Below are positions 1-6,108 of a DNA stretch of 47,507 bases, one piece after another. Under the pieces are notes generated by a model, which saw only the letters and a list, made by a program, of their open reading frames with translations, was not told the origin of the DNA and searched no databases. The DNA lies in assembly GCA_049642725.1 (NCBI GenBank), contig JBARPC010000005.1, positions 1 through 47,507 on the forward strand, given 5' to 3'. The stretch is from JAGLYZ01 sp049642725 (lineage in GTDB: Bacteria > Patescibacteriota > Minisyncoccia > Minisyncoccales > JAGMDC01). Both the position numbers and the translations under genes were made by a program. The stretch's first letter is position 1; each line of letters starts with the position of its first letter.

Positions 1-1
1 G

Positions 2-34
2 GTAGAACCAGTAAAAGCAGATGAAAACAAGTAA
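2..34 (+). CDS. 3' end of a gene, probably ribosomal protein S16 (partial)
   Basis: An open frame enters from the window edge and ends VEPVKADENK-stop. Only ten residues are visible, so the identity rests on context: rpsP, a KH-domain gene and trmD commonly lie together in this order in bacteria. The lysine-rich polar tail is compatible with an S16 C-terminus but proves nothing. The upstream sequence would settle it. Confidence 0.4.
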   Translation, partial: VEPVKADENK

Positions 35-38
35 GGTA

Positions 39-66
39 TTGACTTTTTTTTATTAAATAGTAAAAT
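39..66 (+). promoter_or_regulatory. Probable sigma70-type promoter for khpA
   Basis: TTGACT at 39-44 and TAAAAT at 61-66 are separated by 16 bp, close to consensus. They sit directly after the preceding stop codon and 70 bp before khpA. This would give khpA its own transcript in addition to any read-through. Confidence 0.45.
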
Positions 67-74
67 CACAATAT

Positions 75-103
75 AGTAGCTTTTTCAGAAAGGTCGGGCT
101 ACT
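75..103 (+). promoter_or_regulatory. Leader hairpin enclosing the AAAGGTCG motif
   Basis: AGTAGC (75-80) pairs with GCTACT (98-103). The 17-nt loop contains AAAGGTCG (89-96). The same motif recurs next to hairpins upstream of several other genes in the window. Its function is unknown; it lies in the khpA 5' leader, so a post-transcriptional role is possible. Confidence 0.4.
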
Positions 104-137
104 GAATGAAAAAATAAAGTTAAGAAATTACAGACTT

Positions 138-467
138 ATGGCAAAAGACAATGACAAAGAATTTCTTGAGTACATTATTAAAGGATTAGTAGACCACCCT
201 GACGATGTTAAGGTAGACAGAAGCGTAGATGAAATGGGGGTATTGCTTTCTCTTAAGATTCATTCTGAAGATATGGGTCAGGTAATCGGGAAAGCTGGCT
301 CCACTGCAAGATCTATCCGAAACTTAGTCAGAATTGTTGGTCTTAAAAACCATGCTAGGGTAAACTTAAAGATTGAGGAACCCGAGGGTGGCAAAGCTAC
401 TACTCGAGATACTCAAGAAAGAAAAGAAACCAGTGCTAAAGAAAGCCTGGACGATCTCAAATTGTAA
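138..467 (+). CDS. khpA: KH-domain RNA-binding protein (KhpA/YlqC family)
   Basis: This 109-residue protein has a single type-II KH fold. The core is visible from about residue 30 to 80, with the RNA-gripping GxxG loop as GKAG inside VIGKAGSTARSIR. The family usually has 75-80 residues; the extra here is a charged tail after about residue 80 (EEPEGGKATTRDTQ), likely disordered. KhpA proteins bind structured RNAs and in Gram-positives partner KhpB/EloR. It is followed by a strong terminator and then trmD, the classic rpsP-khpA-trmD neighbourhood. Confidence 0.9.
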   Translation: MAKDNDKEFLEYIIKGLVDHPDDVKVDRSVDEMGVLLSLKIHSEDMGQVIGKAGSTARSIRNLVRIVGLKNHARVNLKIEEPEGGKATTRDTQERKETSAKESLDDLKL

Positions 468-482
468 GTTTACAAACAATAG

Positions 483-520
483 AAAACCGTGCTATCATAT
501 TTGATAGCGCGGTTTTTGTT
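483..520 (+). terminator. Rho-independent terminator after khpA
   Basis: AAAACCGTGCTATCA is followed after a short loop by TGATAGCGCGGTTTT with one G-U pair, then a T-rich run. It lies between the khpA stop and the trmD start, so trmD is partly uncoupled from the upstream genes. The trmD ATG follows within about 20 bp, suggesting attenuation or read-through rather than complete separation. Confidence 0.8.
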
Positions 521-534
521 TTCTTCGTCAAACT

Positions 535-1218
535 ATGCGTTTTGATATTATCACAATTTTTCCGGACATTTTTGACTCTTATTTTAAAGAGAGTTTGATT
601 TTACGCGCCCAAAAAAAGAGATTGATACATATTAAAATTCATAATCTAAGAGATTTTACTTTTGATAAGCATCATGTTGTTGATGACAGGCCTTTTGGCG
701 GCGGCTTTGGAATGGTGATGAAAATAGAACCCATTTTTAGAGCAGTAAATACTGTGAAGAAAATACAAAATCCAAAATCCAAAACCATTCTTTTCACGCC
801 GAGAGGGAAAAAATTCAATCAAAAAATGGCTTATCAGCTTTCTAAAAATGACCAGCTTATTTTAATCTGCGGCAGATACGAGGGGTTTGACGAGAGAGTA
901 GCAAAAATTGCTGATATGGAATTATCTATTGGTGATTATGTTCTAATGGGCGGTGAACTGCCGGCAATGGTAGTGGTAGAAACAATAGCTCGTTTAATTC
1001 CAGGCGTTATTGGCAAGCCAGAGTTATTAAAAGAAAGAATTCCAGTTAAACGCGGCAGAGGAGGCAGGGGATTTATTGAATATCCTCAATATACCAGACC
1101 GGAAGTTTTTAGCCCTAAAAAAGGTGTTTCTTGGAAAGCGCCTAAGGTTCTGTTGTCCGGCAATCAGAAGAAAATTGAACAATGGAGAAAAGAACACAGA
1201 AAAATCATCTTGTCCTGA
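535..1218 (+). CDS. trmD: tRNA (guanine-37-N1)-methyltransferase TrmD
   Basis: TrmD transfers a methyl group from SAM to G37 of tRNAs reading CNN/CGG-type codons and prevents frameshifting. The N-terminus MRFDIITIFPDIF, the DDRPFGGGFGMVMK segment, ICGRYEGFDERV and SIGDYVLMGGELPAMV are the hallmark SPOUT (knotted SAM-binding) motifs. At 227 residues it is near the usual length (220-250). TGA is its stop codon, showing that TGA is not reassigned in this organism. Confidence 0.96.
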   Translation: MRFDIITIFPDIFDSYFKESLILRAQKKRLIHIKIHNLRDFTFDKHHVVDDRPFGGGFGMVMKIEPIFRAVNTVKKIQNPKSKTILFTPRGKKFNQKMAYQLSKNDQLILICGRYEGFDERVAKIADMELSIGDYVLMGGELPAMVVVETIARLIPGVIGKPELLKERIPVKRGRGGRGFIEYPQYTRPEVFSPKKGVSWKAPKVLLSGNQKKIEQWRKEHRKIILS

Positions 1219-1273
1219 GGCCTGCCGAAGTATTGAAAAATAAGTAGTTTTATGGTATGTTATATCTGAAAAT

Positions 1274-1357
1274 GGGTAGGTTCCTGAGCGGCCAAAGGGG
1301 ACTGGCTGTAAACCAGTTGGCCTCGTGCCTTCGGGGGTTCGAATCCCTCCCTGCCCA
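1274..1357 (+). tRNA. tRNA-Tyr (anticodon GTA)
   Basis: The acceptor GGGTAGG pairs with CCTGCCC (1350-1356), with discriminator A at 1357. The anticodon stem ACTGG/CCAGT closes a CTGTAAA loop, giving anticodon GTA (1308-1310). A long variable arm (GCCTCGTGCCTTCGG region) marks a class II tRNA, as expected for bacterial tRNA-Tyr. CCA is not encoded (ACCC follows). Confidence 0.95.
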
Positions 1358-1477
1358 CCCCTTCGCCAAGGCTTCGGGGTGCAAAGCACTCCTTTATCAA
1401 AATCGTTGAATATGAGTCGTAACGAAGTTGATAGTTTTAGCGAAGGGGTGTTCTCCGAAGCTTTAGCGAAGGAGAAC
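1355..1477 (+). repeat. Palindromic GCTTCGG/TTCGCC-rich intergenic mini-repeats
   Basis: Two hairpin elements lie between tRNA-Tyr and the next gene. One at 1355-1381 has CACCCC and GGGGTG ends. The other, 1450-1477, is a near-perfect palindrome GTTCTCC...GGAGAAC around CGAAGCTTTAGCGAA. A close relative of the second (core CCGAAGCTTTAGCG) occurs at 46775-46793, so this is a dispersed mini-element rather than a unique site. Confidence 0.55.
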
Positions 1478-1485
1478 AACAATTT

Positions 1486-1725
1486 ATGCATTATGTTTAT
1501 ATTTTAAAAAGTGTTAAAGATGGAAGCAATTATATCGGCGTAACAAAAGATTTAAGTAAAAGAATCAGAGAACACAATTCTATTGGTTTGAAGTTTACCA
1601 CTACAAAAAGACCTTATAAGATTATTTGGTATTCTACCTTTTTAGACAAAGTAAAGGCATATCGATTTGAAAAATATTTAAAAACCGGTTCTGGAATTGC
1701 ATTTTTGAGAAAACATTTAATATAA
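1486..1725 (+). CDS. GIY-YIG domain endonuclease, small single-domain form
   Basis: This 79-residue protein consists of little more than the GIY-YIG nuclease fold. HYVYILKS is the GIY strand and NYIGVTKDLSKRIREHN supplies YIG and the catalytic arginine region. The conserved glutamate lies in YRFEKYLKTGSG near residue 60. Stand-alone proteins of this size (UPF0213/YhbQ-like) are widespread, and their substrates are poorly known. It sits between two tRNA genes and is probably a cut-and-nick nuclease or structure-specific enzyme. The ATG lies immediately after a palindromic mini-repeat. Confidence 0.85.
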   Translation: MHYVYILKSVKDGSNYIGVTKDLSKRIREHNSIGLKFTTTKRPYKIIWYSTFLDKVKAYRFEKYLKTGSGIAFLRKHLI

Positions 1726-1732
1726 ATTAAAA

Positions 1733-1939
1733 ATGAAAAATAAAAAACCATCTGAAAATGATTTCAAAAAAGAAATTACTATGTGTCAGGAATTGTGCAG
1801 GAAAAACAATGGCAAGTGCAATTGGGGAAAATGTAAGGATTGCGGAGTAATTTTTCTGCTATATAAATTACACAAAGGAAAACTAATTGAAGATAAAAAC
1901 CAAATTGAAAAACTTAGAAAGAAAATTTTGAAGATATAG
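1733..1939 (+). CDS. Small cysteine-containing protein of unknown function
   Basis: A 68-residue, lysine-rich product with five clustered cysteines (MCQELCRKNNGKCNWGKCKDCG, residues about 20-42). Their spacing could bind a metal, but it matches no motif I can name. The gene begins 7 bp after the GIY-YIG stop codon, so the two are probably co-transcribed, and it ends three bases before tRNA-Thr. It is more likely real than not because of the tight packing and full-length open frame. Confidence 0.55.
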   Translation: MKNKKPSENDFKKEITMCQELCRKNNGKCNWGKCKDCGVIFLLYKLHKGKLIEDKNQIEKLRKKILKI

Positions 1940-1942
1940 ACT

Positions 1943-2014
1943 GCCGATGTAGTTCAGTGGTAGAACATCCCCTTGGTAAGGGGAAGGTCGGGAGTCCAAT
2001 TCTCCCCGTCGGCT
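1943..2014 (+). tRNA. tRNA-Thr (anticodon GGT)
   Basis: The acceptor GCCGATG pairs with CGTCGGC, discriminator T at 2014. The anticodon stem TCCCC/GGGGA closes loop TTGGTAA, giving anticodon GGT (1975-1977). The T-stem GGGAG/CTCCC carries loop TCCAATT instead of the usual TTCRANY, a small oddity. Position between tRNA-Tyr and rpmG/tRNA-Trp matches a common bacterial order. Confidence 0.92.
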
Positions 2015-2066
2015 TGCTTAAAGGGCGTGAGGTCAAAGGTTCGATTACGCTAGGTCTATTGAAGAC

Positions 2067-2093
2067 GTCTGTTGAAGTCTGACGTCAACAGAC
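2067..2093 (+). promoter_or_regulatory. Strong hairpin between tRNA-Thr and rpmG
   Basis: GTCTGTTGA (2067-2075) pairs perfectly with TCAACAGAC (2085-2093) around a 9-nt loop. No T-run follows, so it is not a standard terminator. It may be a processing signal that separates the tRNA from the rpmG mRNA, or a decayed repeat. Confidence 0.4.
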
Positions 2094-2139
2094 CTTCCGC
2101 CTATAAATAAAGTCGTCAGTAAAACAATAAAATAAAATC

Positions 2140-2304
2140 ATGGCAACAAAAAAGAAACCATTTATAAAACTTCAGTGCAAGGAATGTAAGCGAATAAATT
2201 ATTATACTCACAAATCAAAAGGAATAACTGAGAAGAAGTTAGAGTTGAAGAAATTCTGCAAATGGTGCCAGAAGCATACAGCGCATAAAGAAATGAAAAA
2301 ATAA
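2140..2304 (+). CDS. rpmG: 50S ribosomal protein L33
   Basis: The 54-residue product MATKKKPFIKLQC...KKWCQKHTAHKE family pattern is L33: two Cys-x2-Cys pairs (LQCKECK and FCKWCQ) that bind zinc, and a C-terminal KHTxHKE signature. Length is normal. Its 3' end exists in three copies in this window: here, and as orphan tails at 2901-2967 and 3428-3494. The intact gene's last codons (KEMKK) differ from both orphan tails (KEGKK/KEGKR), which resemble a typical L33 ending. Confidence 0.95.
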   Translation: MATKKKPFIKLQCKECKRINYYTHKSKGITEKKLELKKFCKWCQKHTAHKEMKK

Positions 2305-2310
2305 GTAACT

Positions 2311-2895
2311 ATGAGCGATTTAGAAAACATTGAGAAACTGGAAAAAATTCTGAAAAAGAACGAAAAGGTTCAAGCCATTCTGAAATTAGCGCCTTCTCTG
2401 AAAATGCCGAACTGGTATTTGGGCGCTGGATGTATTGCTCAAACCGTATGGAATATATTGCATAGCTTTGAGCCGAATAAGGGAATCAGAGATTACGATT
2501 TGGTGTATTATGATAGTTCTGACCTTTCTTCCGATGGAGAAGATTTCTATATTAAGAAAGGAGAGAAATTATTTAAGGATTTTCCTGTTTTGGTAGAAAT
2601 TAAAAACGAGGCAAGGGTGCATTTGTGGTACAAAAATCATTTCGGGTATGAAATCCAGCCATATAAGTCGGTGGAAGATGCCATCAGAACGTGGCCTACT
2701 ACAGCTACATCTGTGGGAGTGAAATACGGAGATGATAAATTCAAAATTTTTGCGCCGTATGGATTGGATGATCTTTTGGGAATGATAGTAAAAGCTAATA
2801 AGATTCAGATTACAAAAGAAATATACCAGAAAAAGACAGAAAGATGGATGAAGATATGGCCAAAAATTAGAGTAATTTCGTGGAACGATTCCTAA
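2311..2895 (+). CDS. Nucleotidyltransferase family protein (NTP_transf_6-like)
   Basis: A 194-residue protein with a stand-alone nucleotidyltransferase fold. WYLGAGCIAQTVWN is the glycine-containing nucleotide-binding segment. IRDYDLVYYDSSDLS carries the acidic metal-binding D-x-D (residues about 60-75). This resembles the DUF925/PF06042 group, whose substrates are unknown. The gene starts 6 bp after rpmG and is followed by an orphan rpmG tail, so it appears to be an insertion cargo rather than part of the ribosomal gene set. Confidence 0.75.
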   Translation: MSDLENIEKLEKILKKNEKVQAILKLAPSLKMPNWYLGAGCIAQTVWNILHSFEPNKGIRDYDLVYYDSSDLSSDGEDFYIKKGEKLFKDFPVLVEIKNEARVHLWYKNHFGYEIQPYKSVEDAIRTWPTTATSVGVKYGDDKFKIFAPYGLDDLLGMIVKANKIQITKEIYQKKTERWMKIWPKIRVISWNDS

Positions 2896-2900
2896 ATCCG

Positions 2901-2967
2901 TCTTGATTTGAAAAAATTCTGCAAATGGTGCAAAAAGCATACAGCGCATAAGGAGGGGAAGAAGTAA
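2901..2967 (+). repeat. Orphan copy of the rpmG 3' end (tail 1)
   Basis: In the L33 frame this stretch reads LDLKKFCKWCKKHTAHKEGKK-stop split across its length, that is the final ~21 residues of L33 with no start. It is nearly identical to the second orphan tail at 3428-3494 and clearly homologous to the end of intact rpmG. It directly follows the nucleotidyltransferase gene and directly precedes the HIT gene, whose RBS (AAGGAGGGG) lies inside the tail. Confidence 0.9.
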
Positions 2968-2971
2968 AACT

Positions 2972-3427
2972 ATGGAAGATTGTATATTCTGTAAAATTGC
3001 AAAAGGAGAGATTGATTCAGCGAAAATCTGGGAGAATGAGAAATTTCTCGCAATCCTTGATGTTAGTCCAAACACCAAGGGAATGACGCTTTTGTTAATT
3101 AAAGACCATTACGATTCGTATATGTTTGATATACCAGATAATATTTATACAGAATTTATGCTAGCCGCAAAGAAAGTTTCTAAAATCTTAGAGCAAGGAT
3201 TAGATGTAAAGCGTGTTGCTATGGTCATGGAGGGAATGGGCATTAATCATGCGCACTTGAAGTTATATCCGCTCCATGGGATTAAGGATAAGTTTGAGGA
3301 GATGTGGGCAAAGGAAAAGATCTTTTTTGAAAAGTATGAAGGCTATGTCTCGACACAATTAGGCCCAAGAGTTGACTTAGAAGAACTGAAACGACTTGCA
3401 GAAGAAATTAAGAAAAAGAATTTATAA
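2972..3427 (+). CDS. HIT-family nucleotide hydrolase/transferase, variant active site
   Basis: The 151-residue protein begins CIFCKIAKGEI, the usual HIT N-terminus with a Cys-x2-Cys. The histidine triad near residues 92-100 reads NHAHLKLYPLHG, so the canonical H-x-H-x-H has lysine in place of the third histidine. The central catalytic histidine is kept. HIT proteins hydrolyse nucleoside phosphoramidates or dinucleoside polyphosphates. Its ribosome binding site is borrowed from the preceding rpmG tail, and another rpmG tail follows. Confidence 0.85.
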   Translation: MEDCIFCKIAKGEIDSAKIWENEKFLAILDVSPNTKGMTLLLIKDHYDSYMFDIPDNIYTEFMLAAKKVSKILEQGLDVKRVAMVMEGMGINHAHLKLYPLHGIKDKFEEMWAKEKIFFEKYEGYVSTQLGPRVDLEELKRLAEEIKKKNL

Positions 3428-3494
3428 TCTTGATTTGAAAAAATTCTGCAAATGGTGCAGAAAGCATACAGCGCATAAGGAGGGGAAGAGATAA
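3428..3494 (+). repeat. Orphan copy of the rpmG 3' end (tail 2)
   Basis: It encodes LDLKKFCKWCRKHTAHKEGKR-stop (split) in the L33 frame. It differs from tail 1 at only a few bases over about 65 bp, including the shared upstream TCTTGATTTG. It follows the HIT stop codon directly. Together with tail 1 it shows two successive gene-plus-tail units behind rpmG. Confidence 0.9.
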
Positions 3495-3507
3495 TTAACT
3501 CTTAAAC

Positions 3508-3858
3508 ATGGAAATAAAAATTGTTAAGGATTCTATAAATAAAAAAGAACTTATTGATATAACAAGAGGACAATTTGGTAATTTAGTAAAGGCAGCGGTT
3601 GATATTGAGCAAGAAATAATGGCTGTGGGCGGTGAAATGCACGCCGATGAAGAAGTAGCATTAATGGAACAGGAAAATTCAAAACGGGAGCATACATGGT
3701 GCATTAATCTTTATCCGGAAAAGAGCGGCGAGGAATTGATAGAATTTGATTCTATAAATAATATCAAGCCTTTCTATGATAATCGTTCGCGAGATGTAGA
3801 AAATCCGAAGACAAAAGAGGAAATCAAAGTAATTGTAAATAAATTAGTTGTGGAGTAA
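3508..3858 (+). CDS. DUF5674-family protein
   Basis: A 116-residue protein whose core FGNLVKAAVDIEQEIMAVGGEMHADEEVALMEQ, followed by WCINLYPE, matches the conserved pattern I associate with DUF5674, a family common in candidate-phylum bacteria and cyanobacteria. Function is unknown. The pattern suggests a small alpha/beta protein that handles an acidic/metal site (HADEE). It overlaps nothing and is followed within 5 bp by the next gene, probably as one transcript. Confidence 0.7.
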   Translation: MEIKIVKDSINKKELIDITRGQFGNLVKAAVDIEQEIMAVGGEMHADEEVALMEQENSKREHTWCINLYPEKSGEELIEFDSINNIKPFYDNRSRDVENPKTKEEIKVIVNKLVVE

Positions 3859-3862
3859 AAAC

Positions 3863-4198
3863 ATGAAGATTATCCATAAAGAATTAGCGTCGGGAAGATG
3901 GTTTCAGCTTTCTTTAGCCGAGCAAATGGCAAATATCGGAAGCGAAGTGAGCAGGGCCTGTAAATGGCAGGGAAAAGATGAAGATATTTTTTGTGGCGCG
4001 GTTGAACGAGCATTAGAACTTTTTGATTTAACATTAAAGGATCCGCGCTGGAATAAACGATTAAAAGAAATTGCTCGCGCCAGAGAATTATTTTGCGATG
4101 CAATTACTGGTGGAAAAGAATATAAAAGCACGCTTAAAGATCTTGACCGTTATTTCTTTTGTTACGCTTTTTACGCTCGCAATAAAATAGGGGCATAG
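3863..4198 (+). CDS. Conserved hypothetical protein overlapping tRNA-Trp
   Basis: A 111-residue mostly helical protein (KIIHKELASGRWFQLSLAEQ at the start, then SEVSRACKWQGKDED, GGKEYKST, DLDRYFFCYAFYAR). Similar short proteins occur repeatedly in Patescibacteria; the function is not known to me. I prefer ATG 3863 to an upstream TTG because of conservation of the MKIIHKEL-type start. The last codons and the TAG stop (4196-4198) lie inside the first ten bases of tRNA-Trp. Confidence 0.65.
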   Translation: MKIIHKELASGRWFQLSLAEQMANIGSEVSRACKWQGKDEDIFCGAVERALELFDLTLKDPRWNKRLKEIARARELFCDAITGGKEYKSTLKDLDRYFFCYAFYARNKIGA

Positions 4199-4262
4199 TT
4201 CAACGGCAGAATAGTGGTCTCCAAAACCATTGATGAGGGTTCGAATCCTTCTGTCCCTGCCA
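4189..4262 (+). tRNA. tRNA-Trp (anticodon CCA), CCA end encoded
   Basis: The acceptor AGGGGCA pairs with TGTCCCT, discriminator G at 4259 and encoded CCA at 4260-4262. The anticodon stem GTGGT/ACCAT closes loop CTCCAAA, giving anticodon CCA (4221-4223). T-loop TTCGAAT is canonical. Its 3' end is the left boundary of a candidate island. Its first 10 nt are shared with the upstream CDS. Confidence 0.95.
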
Positions 4263-4291
4263 TCATATGCTAAGTCAGGTGACTGAGACGC
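4257..4291 (+). repeat. 35-bp direct repeat at the tRNA-Trp 3' end (candidate att, left)
   Basis: The stretch begins with the last bases of tRNA-Trp (CTGCCA) and runs to GACTGAGACGC. The same 35 bp recur at 28853-28887 with two substitutions. It contains an inner hairpin AGTCA/TGACT. tRNA 3' ends are classical integration sites, so this may mark an island boundary. Only six bases of the tRNA itself are included, so a dispersed repeat is an alternative. Confidence 0.55.
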
Positions 4292-4364
4292 ACGTGTGTT
4301 AAATACTTGGTGTCTAATAATTAAAATAAAAGAAGATATGCTAAATAAATGATAATTACTATTT

Positions 4365-5048
4365 ATGATTTACAAACATCAATATTTTAGTTTAGATGCT
4401 AAAGCTAAAAAGGTTTTTGACGAAAACGAAAGAGAACTTCGTTTGACGGGCAATGCTTATCGCATGCTCGTTTTTTTGTGCGAAAACAAAAATGCCAATC
4501 TTACAGAAGTTGGTGATTATTTTGATTGGGCTAAAGATTACAGCGAAAACCACATTAGGCAATATAGATACAAGATAAATACCATTATTGGTCGTGATGT
4601 GGTTGAGTATAAAAATGGGGTTTATTCCTTGATAGGAGAGGTAAAAGAGATAGAGAATTTAGAAAAGAGCCAACGTAATACGGATTTATTACAGGGTAGT
4701 GATATAAAATTAGAGAAAGATATTATGAACAAAATTAGAAATATCAAATTCAGCATTATACCAGGAATAATAGCTTCAACTTTATTGCTATTAACTTTTT
4801 TGGACTGGCCATATGGTTATTATAACTTTTTAAGAATAATCGTAGCAGGTGCAGCTATTTATTACGCATATTATCTTTATCAAAAACTTAAAGAATTAGA
4901 TTTGTGGTTCTGGGGTTTAATTGCCATCGCAATTATTTTTAATCCTATTGTTCCAATCTATTTAGGCGACAAAACAATATGGATAATTATTGATGTAATA
5001 GCAGCGATATTTTTTATAAGTTTCATTATTAAATTTAAGAAAAAATAA
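4365..5048 (+). CDS. Winged-helix protein fused to a DUF6804-like membrane domain
   Basis: Residues about 1-95 resemble an OmpR/PhoB-type winged helix (LTGNAYRMLVFLCENKN, recognition-helix region SENHIRQYRYKINTIIG, then a hairpin EYKNGVYSLIGE) without a receiver domain. After a charged linker come four hydrophobic segments (about 130-225), with WPYGYYNFLRIIVAGAAIYYAYYL matching what I recall of DUF6804. This is the topology of a one-component membrane-tethered transcription factor. It heads a run of membrane genes and overlaps none of them (1 bp to the next). Confidence 0.6.
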   Translation: MIYKHQYFSLDAKAKKVFDENERELRLTGNAYRMLVFLCENKNANLTEVGDYFDWAKDYSENHIRQYRYKINTIIGRDVVEYKNGVYSLIGEVKEIENLEKSQRNTDLLQGSDIKLEKDIMNKIRNIKFSIIPGIIASTLLLLTFLDWPYGYYNFLRIIVAGAAIYYAYYLYQKLKELDLWFWGLIAIAIIFNPIVPIYLGDKTIWIIIDVIAAIFFISFIIKFKKK

Positions 5049-5049
5049 T

Positions 5050-5568
5050 ATGAAAGAAAATTTAGAAATTAAAGTTTTTATATCTATATTTTTTATAAGT
5101 TTAATTATATGTTTGGTTGGTTATTTTTGCGTCCCTTCTCCGAAAATAAGCATTGGCGAGGGGCTTTTTATTTCTATTGCCATCTCTGTATTTATTGCTT
5201 TATTTATTACTCTAATCTGCATAATAATTAATTGGATTTTACTTGCTAAATCATTTATCACTAAAAAATTATTATTTGAAAGTGATGTATCGGCGGCAAG
5301 GCAACAAAAAGAATTAGAGCAACAAAAAATCGGGAATAATGCAAAAACGAAAAAGAATAAATTAGCTGTCACAGGTTTCATTTTAGGCGTACTTTCTATT
5401 TTTTTAAGCTGGATAGGAATTATTCCAATTTTGGCTTTAATTTTATCAAGTATAGGATTGCATCAAACCAAAGAACGAAAAGAAAGTGGCGAAGTTTTAG
5501 CCATTATTGGATTAATTTTAGGCATTATTTTTACGCTAATATATATGAAAACTTACGGACATATCTAA
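5050..5568 (+). CDS. DUF4190-like four-helix membrane protein
   Basis: A 172-residue protein with two transmembrane helices in the N-half (about 8-28 and 35-65) and a charged middle (QQKELEQQKIGNNAKTKKNK). The C-terminal pair LAVTGFILGVLSIFLSW...GEVLAIIGLILGIIFTLIY is the DUF4190 pattern, a glycine-rich membrane hairpin often attached to zinc ribbons or envelope proteins. It starts one base after the preceding stop codon. The function is unknown. Confidence 0.65.
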   Translation: MKENLEIKVFISIFFISLIICLVGYFCVPSPKISIGEGLFISIAISVFIALFITLICIIINWILLAKSFITKKLLFESDVSAARQQKELEQQKIGNNAKTKKNKLAVTGFILGVLSIFLSWIGIIPILALILSSIGLHQTKERKESGEVLAIIGLILGIIFTLIYMKTYGHI

Positions 5569-5583
5569 AAATAAATTTGTCTT

Positions 5584-6108
5584 ATGAAAGAAAAAACTAA
5601 AACCAAAAAACAAAAGCTTCTAAGTATTTTCTTGTTATATGTGTTTACTTTTGGGCTGTATTTTTTATTCTGGTTTTATAATAGCTGGAAGAAGATTAAA
5701 GATTATACCGAAACAAGTTTTAATCTTTCTTGGAAGATAATAGGTTTATTTATACCAATCTATAATATGTGGGTAGTCTATACTCTCTTTCGTGAAGTTA
5801 ATTTACTTAGAAAAAAAATTAATCTTCCATGTATATATCCTCCAGAAGCTTTGGCTTTTTTATTTATTCTTTTAACATTTTTGATAAGAGGATTACCTGA
5901 TCCATGGTGGATTATCGCTTTTCTATTGAGCGTTCTTCCTATATTAGAATGTCAAGCTGAGTTAAATGAATATTGGGATAATAAAAATGAGTCTATTAAA
6001 GAAGATATTGATGCACAATCTAATAAAATAATAAAGAATTGTCCTAATTGTGGGGCTAAAATTAAAAGAGGTGCAAGTTTTTGTGCTCAATGTGGTGACA
6101 AAGTATGA
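5584..6108 (+). CDS. DUF4234-like membrane protein with C-terminal zinc ribbon
   Basis: The N-terminal half has hydrophobic helices (FLLYVFTFGLYFLFWFYNSWKKI, LIGLFIPIYN-type segments) typical of DUF4234. The end of the 174-residue protein is a zinc ribbon: CPNCGAKIKRGASFCAQCG. Its stop overlaps the next gene's ATG by 4 bp (ATGA), so the two are translationally coupled. The zinc ribbon here and the one at the start of the next protein are alike, suggesting they act in one complex at the membrane. Confidence 0.65.
   Translation: MKEKTKTKKQKLLSIFLLYVFTFGLYFLFWFYNSWKKIKDYTETSFNLSWKIIGLFIPIYNMWVVYTLFREVNLLRKKINLPCIYPPEALAFLFILLTFLIRGLPDPWWIIAFLLSVLPILECQAELNEYWDNKNESIKEDIDAQSNKIIKNCPNCGAKIKRGASFCAQCGDKV

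Noticed and set aside
1027..1491. 154-codon minus-strand open frame over trmD 3' end, tRNA-Tyr and the repeats
   Set aside because: It is antisense to trmD and tRNA-Tyr, with no family pattern; a shadow.
1325..1507. 60-codon plus-strand frame across tRNA-Tyr
   Set aside because: It begins inside the tRNA and runs through palindromic repeats into the GIY-YIG gene start.
2569..3078. 169-codon minus-strand frame opposite the nucleotidyltransferase
   Set aside because: Antisense to two genes with recognisable families; no motif of its own.
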